Shown piece after piece: positions 1 to 12,068 of a stretch of 64,000 nucleotides of DNA. The stretch's first letter is position 1; each line of letters opens with the position of its first letter. The notes under the pieces are model-generated. The model ran no database searches, was not told where the DNA came from, and worked only from the letters and a program-made list of their open reading frames with translations. The DNA is from Lonicera japonica. Its lineage: Eukaryota; Streptophyta; Magnoliopsida; Dipsacales; Caprifoliaceae. Location: the NCBI GenBank assembly GCA_021464415.1, contig JAKCWG010000444.1:1-64000 (forward strand). Direction: 5' to 3'. The position numbers were made by a program, and so were the translations under genes.

Positions 1-699
1 TTATATATTTTACTTTATTTTATAGTAATTTTTGGTGAAGTTCGATATATAATTGGTCCTTTTGTTTCTAATCCAAAAAATTTGAATGGTTTGTTTTTAG
101 ACCAGTTTTTTAGATTATTAGTGTTTAAGCCCAAAAGTTTGGATAATTATGAATTTTATTTTGGTTAATATTTTTAATTAGCTTTTATGATTTTCCAATG
201 CCGTCTTTCTTTGACTCTTTTCTTTCAAATATTTTATCTTCCTATAATTTAGGCAAAGTAAAATTTTAAATTTAAGTGATTTATCCATTTATCAAATTCA
301 AATTCGATCAAACTTTGAAATTTGAATTCCAAAAATAAATGTTACAAACTAGGAAGAAATGAAGTTGTGTTTGGTGTTTTTAATCAAATTTGTCATCTTT
401 ATAAATTTTCTTTTCTCAATCAATTGCCAATTAACAATTTATACAAGAATCATATATAAACATGACATTTAAAATTGAATTAAGTATATGGTAAATTTAA
501 GTGGGGCCAAGTGTGAAGAAAATCTCATGCCTTAATTAAATTTGGATCGAGCTTGAACTTTAGTTGCCTAACCCTAACTAGACCTGGCCCGCTTATACTA
601 TGTTATATAATTGTGTGATGTATCATGCCTATACACTCTTGTTCCGGTTTAAACCACATCACATGTATCACACCACTTTTACTTAGTCATTTAACAATG

Positions 700-743
<44 letters not shown>

Positions 744-746
744 GTT

Positions 747-791
<45 letters not shown>

Positions 792-835
792 CCTAAAACC
801 ACCAAGGTGGCGAATATAGTCGAATCTATGAGTAT
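1..835. other. AT-rich intergenic DNA with a TTA/TTG microsatellite
   Basis: I see no supportable gene. The stretch is strongly AT-rich. At about 700-791 a perfect TTA run changes into a TTG run. Read on the plus strand it gives a poly-leucine reading frame, which is a repeat artefact. Confidence 0.7.
700..791. repeat. (TTA)n-(TTG)n compound microsatellite
   Basis: Tandem TTA triplets pass through a few mixed units into TTG triplets, about 90 bp in all. The ordered change from one unit to the other suggests a substitution that then spread by slippage. Confidence 0.95.
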
Positions 836-839
836 TGAG

Positions 840-1220
840 GAGTCGGATGTTGAAAGAAAAGAAAGAGAGAGAAGGAAGAAGAGAGAATAGAAAAGGAGGA
901 CCTTGAGAAAATAAAAAACATAATTAAAGTTCTTTTCCCGGAGAGATTGAACTAACCATCCAAGTCAAACACCGAGATTTTGGATGTGTTTAGGCAGGTT
1001 AAGATCAACATTCCTTTGCTTGACGCGGTCAATCAAATACCTTTGTATGCTAAGTTCCACAAGGACTGAAGTACAACGAAACGAAGGTTGAATGTTAGGA
1101 AGAAGGCCTTCATGACAGACCAAGTTAGCTCTATCATGCAAGGCACGAGACCTCCAAAGTTTAAAGACTCCAGTTGTTCCACAATTTCATGCTTGATAGG
1201 AAATTGTAGGATAAAAAATG
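840..1220 (+). pseudogene. Athila-type gypsy gag/protease relic
   Basis: One reading frame, broken by stops, gives the linker that precedes the protease in Athila/Tat gypsy elements. It contains VKINIPLLDAVNQIPLYAKF followed by an HKD block, then a region corresponding to the usual 'LPPKxKDPGxFTIPCxIG' as RPPKFKDSSCSTISCLIGN. The basic, Glu/Arg-rich stretch before it (about 850-900) and PERLN fit the same region. A stop replaces the residue after HKD. No LTR or downstream RT is seen, so this is an orphan fragment. The family call rests on remembered consensus. Confidence 0.65.
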
Positions 1221-1601
1221 TTTTATATATATATAAAACAAATAGTGGGACGGTAGGTACTTCTTTAAATTAACACATATTTAGGTTTCGAGTTGGTGAT
1301 TTAACATTTTAATTATTTTTACATAATGTTAAAAATACCAACTGTTTAATTTTAGATTTTTTCTAAAACTAAAACTATTTATTTTTATTTTTTAAGTAAT
1401 ATAAAGTATTTACTATGATACGTGTATGTATACCATAATAAGTTATAGCACAACATTATCAACCTCAAAGTTGCAAGAACATTAAGTGCTTATCATATAT
1501 ATAGTTAATATAGTAATATTTGACAGACTATCGCCTCCAAATACAATAAAAATATATAAATTTAAAAAGGTACCCATTATAAACTACCATCTGGATATAT
1601 A

Positions 1602-1638
<37 letters not shown>

Positions 1639-1665
1639 CAATATTACTGTGTTTTATTTGTATGT
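1221..1665. other. AT-rich spacer with CT/TA microsatellite
   Basis: No gene is seen. A (CT)n run followed by (TA)n lies at about 1602-1639. Confidence 0.6.
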
Positions 1666-2050
1666 AATGCAAATTGAGCCAGGGGGATTAAAATATGGGC
1701 TGGTCTGCGGTCTGGATGACTGGGCCCTTCTTGATCAGAGACATGGCTATGATGTAACCCACACATCCAATGACATTTTCTCAATAATCGAATCATGAGA
1801 AATCATTTTCTAATTATAATTTTTTTTTGTATTTCTGTTGATATTTGCAAATATGATAGAGATTGACATTAATATTATTATTATTATTATTATAATATTT
1901 TGTGATCTTTAATTACTGTTATCAAATTTAAATAGTGTCATAATTGTTTTTTTTCTTTCTTTTTTTTTGTCATACTATCATCTAATTAAACAATATAATT
2001 TAAAACTCTTTTAGGAGTAATTTTTTTTTTTCATCAAATTCTTATTTTCA
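1666..2050 (+). repeat. Direct repeat, copy 1
   Basis: This segment is clearly homologous to 3168-3527 in the same orientation. Both share ATGCAAATTG, an 'AAAATATGGGCTGGTC' block, a 'GATATTTGCAAATATGATAG' block and a TTA microsatellite in the same place. Copy 1 has about 30 extra bases near 1738-1768. It could be an ancient element end or a local duplication. No target duplication was found. Confidence 0.8.
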
Positions 2051-3167
2051 GTAAATTAGAATTCAATTCCAAACCCCAAAATAAACCGGAGCGGTCCACA
2101 TTTTAACGATGTATATTAGTTCACCACCAATTCAAATTTTCGTTACTTTTAAAATAGACCACACATTAAAAAGACAACCACGTTTAAATGACACATGGCA
2201 AAAAAAAAGACACCACCTTAATTCTTTAAATCACGTAAATCTGAACAATTTTTTCATCTCTATCAAAGATAGAAAATTAGGTTGGAGAGAGAAACTATTT
2301 TAATTTAATTCTATTTATATCTAGTGTAATTTGTTTTCTGAATTTTCTTCTTTTGATTTTAGGCCGCCATTAACAAAGCGGGAGTGAAGTGTGGTGGACG
2401 TGCAACGACGGTGGACGGTCCGAGGGAGTGTACCAGGAGTGGAGTGCAGGGAAGATACAATGGTGTTTGGCTGTCAATGGGGGAAACTAGAAGAGAATGC
2501 TGGTGTGAAGAAATTGGAGGGAGAATGTAAAGGGGGGGAAGGGGGGGGGGATTGAGAGAGAATGTAATAGGAGAAACAAAATTAGGCCATGTTGATTTAG
2601 TTAAAATAGGAAGCTATGTTGAATAATAATATTGATCAAAATTTTAAATATTGGTGTACATATTAACGGTCCATTTTATTGTCCATAGGTATTAATTCCC
2701 GAGTAACTCTAAAGGTTAATTTATCATTTAACGTAAAATAATTGAAAACAAATTATTATCGACTATTTTATCTTTTGAAAATTAAATAAATTAAAAGGCT
2801 CTTTTATAGTTTTGTTTTTATTTTAACATCATGTCGTCCATTATTACTAACCTTATAAACTCCCAAAAACAAATTATTACCTTATTAATTCTAGGGGAAA
2901 AATATTAAGAGATTTGCAATATAAATGATTTCAATTTTGAAATGTTAAAGTCAGTTTGACAACAAGATGAAAAATGATACAGCCCTAACGGATTTGTGCG
3001 GAAGTTGAAATGATTTAAGAGATATTAGTGAGCTGCTCTCCATTCCATACTCATTTTTATGAATAGAGATGTCTTACATCCTCTTTCATTTTATGTGATT
3101 TTTACTACCACCCAAAGAAAAAAATCCACAGAAAAAAATAGTTGCATTGAACCCAAAACCCGGATCA
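2051..3167. other. Spacer between the two direct repeats
   Basis: The stretch is mostly AT-rich. A GC-richer island at about 2362-2570 ends in poly-G tracts (about 2531-2549). No reading frame with recognisable protein similarity was found. Confidence 0.5.
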
Positions 3168-3527
3168 ATGCAAATTGGGCCAGGTGGTTTAAAATATGGG
3201 CTGGTCAGGGGTCTGGATGACTGAGCCCTTCTTGATCAATGACATTTGCGCAATAATCCAATCATGAGAAATCATTTTCTAATTATAATTATTTTGTGGT
3301 AATTTCTGTTGATATTTGCAAATATGATAGAGATTGACATTAATTATATTATTATTATTATTATAAATTATTTTGTGATATTTAATTACTGCTATCTAAT
3401 TTAAATAGTGTCATAATTCTTTTTTCTTTTTTCTTTTTTTTGTTATACTGTCATCTAATTAAACAATATAATTTAAAACTCTTTAAGCAGTATATCTTTT
3501 ATTTTATTTTTATCAAATTCTTCTTCT
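3168..3527 (+). repeat. Direct repeat, copy 2
   Basis: This is the partner of 1666-2050, about 1.5 kb downstream in the same orientation. It differs by substitutions and one deletion of about 30 bp, so the duplication is not recent. Confidence 0.8.
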
Positions 3528-4380
3528 GTCTCGACCAAACAAATCCAACGTATTTTAGAGGAGGGCTATTTTTGAAATTTGACAAACTATTGACTAACAG
3601 TTCCATCCGAAATTAGAGCCAAAATGGGTATCAAACTTTATTATAAAAGCTAAATGTGTGTCAAAACCCAAATGACCTTATCATTTATCTTACTAAATGA
3701 CTAAATTTTTTATAAAATCTTGTAGAGATTATGATATATTTCCATCAAAATATATGTTTATTTTTTACACTACATGTCTTTCGATACTCATTACAACAGT
3801 TGTAACAATAACGAAGTGTAATATATCGCTAGTTAGGCCTTGACATAAGGGATGAGATTGCCTTGCGTACATGAAGACTATTTATTACAAACAAGTCACT
3901 AAGCGATTTATGAATATTTGATTTTGTCAAAATAATAAATTAGAAGGACCTCGCTACAAAAGGTGGTAGTCTATTTATCCAAATATTATGACACACTTGA
4001 TCACATGGAATGGAAATCGTTAAAGGTTAAGTCAGTCTTTTATAAAGACAACATTTTGATTAAAATACTTATGCAATTATTTTATTATATGTATATATAT
4101 TTGATGTCTCCTCAAATCGAGTTTCAACAGATGCAAAACTTTTAGTGGTCAGTAATCAGCACTCTCCGCGAAAAAATTAGTTGAGCTGAGTGAAAGTTAG
4201 CCCAGACACTCTTGATATATATATTAAATATATTTGATGTCAACCCTAGTTGAACAACTTGAACCCGTTAAGTGGAGAAGAGTTTTTAAGCTTCACTCGT
4301 GCCACTTTTCAGTGTACTACCATATTATTTGCAAAAAAATATCTCTTCTATATTTTAGAAACCACTTGAGACCATTGGCG
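3528..4380. other. AT-rich intergenic DNA
   Basis: Only short random reading frames occur. No protein motif, RNA gene or clear element terminus was recognised. Confidence 0.5.
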
Positions 4381-5035
4381 AAGGTATGTGTGGATAGTAA
4401 AAATTGGATATGGGCTTTTGACTAAGGCCCACTTTGGGGATCCAGTTTGCTGGCTGGCCCATAATCAAAGGCCCACAAACCCTCCTTCATTATTTTGAAA
4501 TAATCTTCAAGCAACCTAAGATTTGTCTGCATTCAATCTGACCAACTGTTGATTATTATCATTTGCCAACAAAGAGTTACCAAAACAACCCTTATACCCG
4601 ACCAACCTTGGTCAGTCAACGAATACAGGTAGCTAAGTTGGATGATAAGTGATGTAAAATAACTACTTCTACGAATGTGAAAAGGGCTAGGGACAACTGG
4701 AATCTTAGAGTACTACCTAATTAAGTTTACCTTTTATAGTAATTTCCGTTCATGCCAAACCCTAATGTAACCATATCCTATCCCACATGTATTCTCCTTC
4801 TCCACCAAGTAAAATTCCTAACATGCACATTCATCTTCTTTAAGCCTTTGAGCTAGTGAATAACATGCACACACAAAGGAGGACATACTGCCAAATTGGG
4901 AATCAAAGCCACCAGAGGAACCTACCCCAAAACAAATTTGGTCTCCTTTCTGTTCATTGTTCTTACTGTTCATCATCATCAACTAAATGTCCTAGTGTCA
5001 TAATGAATTTTCTAATTTCATGGGGATTGGTGAAT
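4381..5035 (+). repeat. Dispersed repeat R, copy 1
   Basis: This matches, in pieces, the sequence on both sides of the gypsy solo LTR at 44597-48631. Shared landmarks include AGCTAAG then GATAAGTGATG, 'GGGCTAGGGACAACT', 'CCCTAATGTAACCATATCCT' and 'AAAGGAGGACATACTGCCAA' (diverged in the second copy). It looks like the LTR or 3' part of an old retroelement. I could not place its ends or its family. Confidence 0.55.
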
Positions 5036-5089
5036 AAATTAAAAAATGGTTGAAAGTAGTAAGCATATTGGTAATCCATTAATGAATTT

Positions 5090-5262
5090 TCTCATTAAGT
5101 TTATTTTAGCCTTACATGTCACAAACGGGAAGTCTTGAGAGTGCATTTCTGGCAGTGGAGATCATCAAAAATGTACTACACAATCAAGGATGAAAAGAAT
5201 TTATGAGATCGCTTGGTGACTTGCATTGAACAAGATATTTTAGACGAAATTAAGAATTAAGT
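5090..5262 (+). pseudogene. Possible hAT transposase C-terminal relic
   Basis: Two short stretches in different frames resemble the end of the dimerisation domain of plant TTF-type hAT transposases. They are LEIIKNVLHNQG, and after a frame change DRLVTCIEQDILDEIKN before a stop. No terminal inverted repeats were found. The similarity is short and from memory, so this is tentative. Confidence 0.35.
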
Positions 5263-5859
5263 GATCTTGTAAATTTTCAATAAGTGAAACCTCGTAGAAT
5301 GTTGTTATAATTTATAATTGTAATGAAAGTTTTCATTGGATTGAATGAAAGGCGTGAATACTGTGTTTGCATTAAAATATTGGTTATTATTAATTTAATT
5401 TTTCCGTCTTATTTTACTGGTTAAGAAAAAATATATAGTATACTACTACTAACTTTGACCCTCCTCTACTCAAATCCTGGCTCCACCGGTGCTTGAGATT
5501 ACATCAAACTCTCTAAATATAAAATTTACTAACAACAACAATTCACCATCAATCAGAAACAAAGGATTCTCATAATTAATCGTTAAACTGACGTTTACTT
5601 ATGTTAAATGTTATTCAATAAATTTTATATAGTCAAGTAGTAGATGAATAAGTCACATGAATTATTAATTACTTACGTGCCAATTAAGTGAAAAATCCAT
5701 CCAGAATAGATTGATCAACAAAAGAAGAAAATTGACACTAGACACAGGCAACAATTCTAGAATTTCATCATTATATTTTGTGGAAATATGAATTCGGTGA
5801 ATGATTTTTTTATATTGAGTTGAACTGAATTATTCACTACAAGTGAAAAAAATAAATAT
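5263..5859. other. AT-rich spacer
   Basis: No gene or element end was recognised before the ATAGG target site at 5860-5864. Confidence 0.5.
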
Positions 5860-6803
5860 ATAGGTGATAAATGCCCAAAATTATTATTTAAACCAGCCAA
5901 TTATATTTTGTTAGAATATAATTAATGCTTAAATTATGGAAAAATAATATTTATTTTATCTTTTTGTAGAGAAGAAGAAAATTATGATCAAAAGACTAAA
6001 AATGTGGAAGAATTCTATTGAAAATCAGTTCGAGAAGAAGTGGAAGTATTGAAGGAGAAGAAGTGGACAGCGTAAAGCCGTGCGGTATACGCCAGTTCGA
6101 GTATCATAAACAGGGACGCTTTCTAGCTTTCTATTTTTTTATAATTTGTATTTAAGTACTTCAATTTTAATGATGAATTATCATTTTGTTTTAATTTGTT
6201 ATTTATTTAATATGCTTGGCTAAATTATCTCCCAAAGGGGAGGGATGAAACCGCCATGGATATAACATGCTTAATTTAATTCTAATTGACTTTTAATTAT
6301 TCGCCCTGAATTAAAATATATTTTGAAGTTACCATTATTATAACGTGTGTTTTCTATCTAGTACTTTAATTGTTTTGAAAATAAAAGAAGGATCTCTTGT
6401 GATCACTAATTTGGGGATATAGGCGATACCTATTTTTATTTACATTAGTTTTAAAGAGAGAATGGTGGTGATTTTGAATTTGTTTATATAGTAAGGATGA
6501 ATATCAAAAATATAATTATATACTTTTTGTTTATATCCATGGTGGTGGATCTTTTTCCTTGGGATTTATTACTATTGATTACTTATTGCCTACTTTAATT
6601 TAATTAGTTTATTTTAATTATTTTAATTTCTTAGTTTAGATAATTTCAAAATCAAAATTTAAAAACTGTTTTAATCTAGATTCCTAAAATATTGGATTTT
6701 GACAAACTCTCTTACTTTTAAGGTATTAACTTGGATTTGGATTGACTCCTACTTATTCGCTATACTAATTTAATTATTTTACACAAAATTAGGGTTTTAT
6801 TGT

Positions 6804-7128
6804 TGTTGGTCGGATAACGACCCTGGAGGGGGGTGAATAGGGTTTTTAAAACTTAATGCGGAATTAAAAGGTTTCAAGAAAAGTTTTAAGAATAAAATTT
6901 TAACTCAATGAATATCAAGAAAATACAAAGTAATCAATCTCAAGAACAAGCAATAAATATAAATGCAAGTAAATAAAGAGCTTGAGTTAGAGAGATTGAA
7001 TCGAGTAAGACTATGATATTTTGTTCTCGTGGTTCGGTTGTTTTGACCATACGTCCACGCCCGGATAGTTCCACAAGAAGTTCTACTAAAACCGATTTCC
7101 TTCCGGGTGAAAATCAAACTTTTACAAG
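6804..7128 (-). repeat. Copia 3' LTR, piece 1 of 3
   Basis: Matches 27546-27876 of the intact copy and stops at ACAAG (7124-7128), where the Athila-like element entered. Confidence 0.88.
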
Positions 7129-8389
7129 TGATAAGTGCCCAAAATTGTTATTTTAACCCGCAAATAATATTTTGTTATAATATAATTAATGCTTAAATTA
7201 TGGAGGATTAATATTTATTTTGTTATTTTGTAAGAAATAAGTAAATTATAATAACAAGCCTAAAAAGGAGGAAAAAGTCTGCTGAAGATCAAAAAGAAGG
7301 TAAAGAACAAATAATATTCCAATTCAATATTCTCTCCTAATTTGAATATAACTCCTTATTCTCTCTCTCAATTAGAATCTTAATTGATCTCAAAGTTTTT
7401 ATTTTTCTCTACAATTCTAGTTTCCTAAACCTTGTAAACTTCTATTTCTTATTCCTATATATAGACCCATTCTCTACACTTAAAAAAGGAGAAGAAAAAT
7501 AGATAGGAAAAATAGATAGAATTTATATATTATTAGAGAGTTATAGAGAGAGAAAATCCTCCATATACTAGTTGCCGTGCGGCCGAAGTATTGAAGGAGA
7601 AGAAGTGGACAGCGTAAAGCCATGCGGTACACGCTAGTTTGAGCATCACAAACAGGGACGCTTTCTAACTTTCTAATTTTTTATAGTTTGTATTTAAGTA
7701 CTTTAATTTTAATTTTAATAATGAATTATTATTTTGTTTTAATGTGTTATTTATTTAATATGCTTGACTAAATTATCTCCCAAAGGGGAGGGATGAAACC
7801 GCCATGGATGTAATGTGCTTAATTTAATTCTAATTGATTTTTAATTATTTGTCCCGTATTAAAATAGTTTTTGAAATTACCATTACTATAACGTGTGTTT
7901 TCTTTCTAGTACTTTAATTGTTTTTAAAATAAATGAAGGATTTCTTGTGATCACCAATTTGGGGATACAGGCGATGCCTATTTTTGTTTACATTAGTTTT
8001 AAAGAAAGAATGATGGTAATTTTGAATTTGTTTATATAGTAGGGATGAATGTTAAAAATATAATTAGATATTTTTTTCTTTATATCCATGGTGGCGGATT
8101 CATTTTCCTTAGGATTTTCTATTATTGATTACTTGCTTCTTGATTTAATTTAATTAGTTTAGTTTAATTAGTTTAGTTTCTTAGTTTAGATAATTTCAAA
8201 ATCAAAATTTCAAAATTGTTTTAATTTGGTTTGTAAAATATTGGATTTCGACAAACTCTCCTAGATATTAGCTTGGATTTGGATTGACTCCTACATATAC
8301 GCTATACTAATTTAATTATTTTACATAAATTGCATTTAAGTGTGGAATTAAGCAACGATAAATTAATTATAAAAATTCCCATTAAATCA
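7129..8389 (+). repeat. Athila-like 5' LTR
   Basis: 1261 bp, TG to CA, ending directly before the tRNA-Asp-type primer site. It differs from the 3' LTR by scattered substitutions and small indels, for example extra sequence at about 7560-7585. Confidence 0.92.
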
Positions 8390-8390
8390 T

Positions 8391-8403
8391 TGGCGCCGTT
8401 GCC
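8391..8403 (+). other. Primer-binding site, tRNA-Asp type
   Basis: TGGCGCCGTTGCC lies one base after the 5' LTR. It is complementary to the 3' end of plant tRNA-Asp (ending GGCAACGGCGCCA), the usual primer of Athila-type elements. The match stops after 13 bases. Confidence 0.85.
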
Positions 8404-8479
8404 AATTTCAAGTTTCATAATTTTCAAGGAAGTTTGAACAAATCTTATATATTTTTTTAAACCCTCCCCCTCCCTCCCA

Positions 8480-9140
8480 ATTTCTGAAAAAAAAACCATA
8501 AAGTTCAGAAAAAAAACAGTTTTATTATTATTATTTCCGTTTTCTGCTTTTACTTTAAAAAATATTCTGAAAAAAAAATAAAATAAAATAACCGTGCCTT
8601 GTTTTGTTAAAACCACTGCATTGATTAAGCCTCTTTAATAATAATACTAATTAAAGTATTTGGACTGCACGGTTTTATTCTAAAAAAAAAAACAAACAGT
8701 TTTCTTTTCAATTTCGTTTTTTTTTTAAGTTTAATCTGAAAAAAAAAATATTTCTGAAAAAAAAAACAGAAAGTCCAAAAAAAAAACAGTTTTATTATTA
8801 TTATTTTTGTTTTCTGTTTTTACTTTAAAAGTTTAATCTGAAAAAATATATTTCTAAGAAAAAAAAACAGAAAGTTCAGAAACAAAAAAAACAGTTTTAT
8901 TATTATTATTTTCATTTTCTGTTTTTACTTTAAAAGTTTAATCTGGAAAAAAAATATTCTGAAAAAAAAAAAAAACAGAAAGTCCAAAAAAAAAAAAAAC
9001 AGTTTTATTATTATTATCGTTTTCTGTTTTTACTTTAAAAGTTTAATCTGAAAAAAAAAATTTCTGAAAAAAAAAAAAAAACAAGTTCGACAACTTTTAT
9101 TTTTTTTATTTAAAAAAAAAATTCTGAAAAAAAAAACGAA
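8480..9140 (+). repeat. Tandem A-rich repeats in the gypsy leader
   Basis: About five imperfect copies of a roughly 100-bp unit. The unit is CTGAAAAAAAA, then ACAGAAAGTCC plus A-tract, then CAGTTTTATTATTATTAT, TTTTCTGTTTTTACTTTAAAA and GTTTAATCTG. Copies begin near 8486, 8752, 8850, 8957 and 9062. The block lies between the primer site and gag, where packaging and dimerisation signals are expected. Confidence 0.85.
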
Positions 9141-9877
9141 GAGTAGAAGCCGCTTGACTTTTCACTGCCTTTAAGTAACAATATGTTATTTTTAGTTTAT
9201 TAATTAGATTTTAACTTTGCTTTGATTTTACTCAAAAAAAAAAAGTATTTCCTCCATTATTTATTTTATTTGTTTCTTTAAGTTAGATAATTTAAGCAAT
9301 TTTAGGTTCCCTCTTGCCTTTAGGTTAGATAACTTAGACGCTTTGCATTTAGGTCCCTATTTTTTATTTTATTTTATTTTATTTGCTTCCTTCTTTGTGC
9401 ATATATAATTTAGCATTTGCATTAATATGTTAGTTAAGGGCAACTTTTCTATCAAGATAAGGATTGGATTTCATCACCAATTCTTGCCCACCTAGGTTAA
9501 AAACCACCCTGCACTTGTTAAACCCGAGCCTTAAATTCATTTAATCTAAAATTAATTAGACAGTGCAAGATAATTGTTGGCCACTCCAGTGAGTACCTTT
9601 TTAATATAGCAACGCATAGGTAAGTTTTGTCAAAACGGCAGCTTGCTGTCGAAGGTAGCTAGATTTTAAGTGGGTCCGTTTGTGACCCCTCCAGTATTTC
9701 CTAGGAACTTAACCGGTTGTTAGATTGGAAGCTTTAATTGGTAAGCTTACAATTTTCTCGATAAGAATAGGATAAGCCTAGCTCATTAATTATATTAAAA
9801 TTCTCAGCCCTCATTAAATTCATTGCTTAATTAGATTGCCCTTAGAATTTGCTTGCAACTAGGATTTTGCATAGTTT
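9141..9877 (+). other. Remaining untranslated leader of the Athila-like element
   Basis: Non-coding sequence between the tandem repeats and the gag start. It includes an ATTTT run at about 9361-9382. I see no reading frame of note. Confidence 0.6.
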
Positions 9878-12068
9878 ATGCAACTTAGAAGTGGACGAAT
9901 AATTAGAAGACAATTAATCTTTCCACCTGAAAATCTCATAATGGCTAATAATCAAACATTAAATGACTATTTCGCTCCTGTCACCGCTGAGCCTCCTATG
10001 TGCATCACCCTTCCAACCAATAATGCAGCTCAATTCAAAATTAGACCTGCAACCATTAATATGCTACCTAAGTTCCATGGCCTTGATAGTGAACAACCAT
10101 ACATTCACTTAGGGAAATTCCTTACAATTTGTAGCACCTTTAAGAACCAAAACCTAGATGATGATGGTGTCAAGCTTAGATTATTTCCTTTATCCTTAGA
10201 AGATAAGGCATCCTCGTGGTTGAACTCTCTTCCTCCTAATTCAATCACAACATGGGAACAACTAGCTAGGAAGTTTATGTCAAAATTTTACCCTATGAAA
10301 AAGACTGAATCAATAAGAGATGCTATTAGCACATTTAGGGGTAAAGTAGATGAGGAATTCCATGAAACATGGGAGCGTTTTCATGATTTATTAATCAAAT
10401 ATCCACACCATGGTTTTGATAAAGCGAGTCTTGTCCATTTCTTCTATAAAGGTCTTTCCCCAATGAATCGTACAATGATTGAATCTATGCATAAAGGAAA
10501 ATTTAAAGACCAAACTCCTGATCAAGCCTATACATTTGTAGAGGAACTAGCTAAGAGTGCACAAAACTAGAATAGTAGTAGCAAATACCTGTCCCGTAAT
10601 GAATATACTTCAGTTAAGAAACCCGGCATGTATGAAATTAAAACTGACCTAGACATAAAATCTGTCATGGAGAGTCTAGCTACTGGTGTTCAAAACTTAA
10701 GTAAGAAATTTGATGCATTTTCTATCTCGACTAGAAATAACCCGAGTCCAGTTTTAAATGTCAGTAACCCATGTGGGTTGTGCTCTAGCTTTGATCATAC
10801 TACTCAAGCCTGTCCTTTTTATTGCTCTGATTCTGATGCACAAGTGTATGCATTTAATACTTTTGGCAAACCTACTGCAAATACTTTTGGTAATAGATAC
10901 CACCCTGATATGCGATTTCACCCCAATTTTTCTTGGAGTCCAAATGTTTCTTCGCAACAACAAAACGTAGGTGGTCCACCAGGTTTTCAAGGCTCCCAAA
11001 ATAGGCCAGCCCCTCAACAGGCCGGACCAATGGTCCCATAACAACAGTTTTTCCAACATCAGGTCAACCCTAATAGGGAAATAGTTCCTGACCCTATGTG
11101 AAATTACAATGCTCTAGTCTCATCTACTAATAATTCACTTAATATTGAAGACACTTTTAAAATGCTGGCCATGACTATAGATCAATCCACTCAACAAGCG
11201 AATCAAAGGATGCAAAAGTTAGAAAATAATATTGACATTTTAGCTAAGAGTCAACTTCAATTCCAACAAACTGTTCAGAGCCAATTAAGCGAACTCACCT
11301 CTGCCTTAGCTGAAAGACAAAAAGGTTCCCTACCAAGCCAACTTGAGCCAAATCCAAAAGGTAGAACAAACTTTAATGTAGGAACTAATGTGTCTAATTT
11401 AGAACATCAACCTGAACAGGCTAATGTTGTTAATGCACTTCAATCTGATGATACAATTCAACAACAATAAAAGCAAGAAAACATTGAGCTCCAGGACAAT
11501 AAGTCACAACAAGCTGAGAAGAAAGAAAATGAAAATGAAGAAACTAGGACCAATTTACCTAAAACTAATAAAAATGATCAAGCTGTAGGTCCAAAGATTG
11601 ACAGTACCCCAAAAGAAATGATTCCACGTGCTCCTTTTCCATCTAGACTAGTCAACAATAAAAAGGATGCTCAATACAGTGAAATTTTAGATGTTTTTCA
11701 AAATCTTTAAATTAATATCCCATTTCTTACTGCCATAAAGCAAATTCCTTCTTATGCTAAATTTATTAAAGATTTAGTCAAAAGAAAAACTAGTGTTCTC
11801 AAAGAAGCCTTCATAGCCCAGCACTGCACATCATTCTTACAAAACCAAGCTGTGATTAAACACAAAGATCCGGGTAGTCCAACTGTCAAATGTATGATAG
11901 GAGAAAATTTTGAGGAACAAGTTCTATTAGATTTAGGAGCCAATGTGAACCTACTTCCATATTCCGTTTATCAACAATTGGGGTTAGGTGATTTGAAAAA
12001 AACTAACGTCAGGTTAAGTCTAGCAGACCGATTTATCAAAATTCCTGGGGGTATAATAGAAGATGTCA
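9878..12068 (+). pseudogene. gag: gag and N-terminal protease of the Athila-like element
   Basis: A single frame runs from ATG 9878 to the CACTA insertion but is cut by stops at 10568, 11039, 11099, 11468 and 11708. The product starts MQLRSGRI. About 60 residues in begins the retrotransposon-gag domain: PKFHGL, then RLFPLSLEDKASSWLNSLPP, TTWEQLARKF and HHGFDKASLVHFFYKGLS. A cysteine/histidine cluster CGLCSSFDHTTQACPF at about 10774-10821 may be the nucleocapsid finger. The coiled-coil-like part at 11162-11470 is rich in Gln. The protease active-site region is LLDLGANVNLLPYSVYQQ (about 11924-11977), with DLG as the DSG/DTG equivalent. Gag would package the RNA and protease would mature the polyprotein, but neither can now be made whole. 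Confidence 0.9.

Noticed and set aside
625..819. Open frame with a long poly-leucine tract
   Set aside because: It is the translation of the TTA/TTG microsatellite, with no conserved flanking protein sequence.
10754..11059. Open frames on both strands opposite or offset to gag
   Set aside because: They are shadows of the gag coding sequence, which continues in one frame with a recognisable domain.
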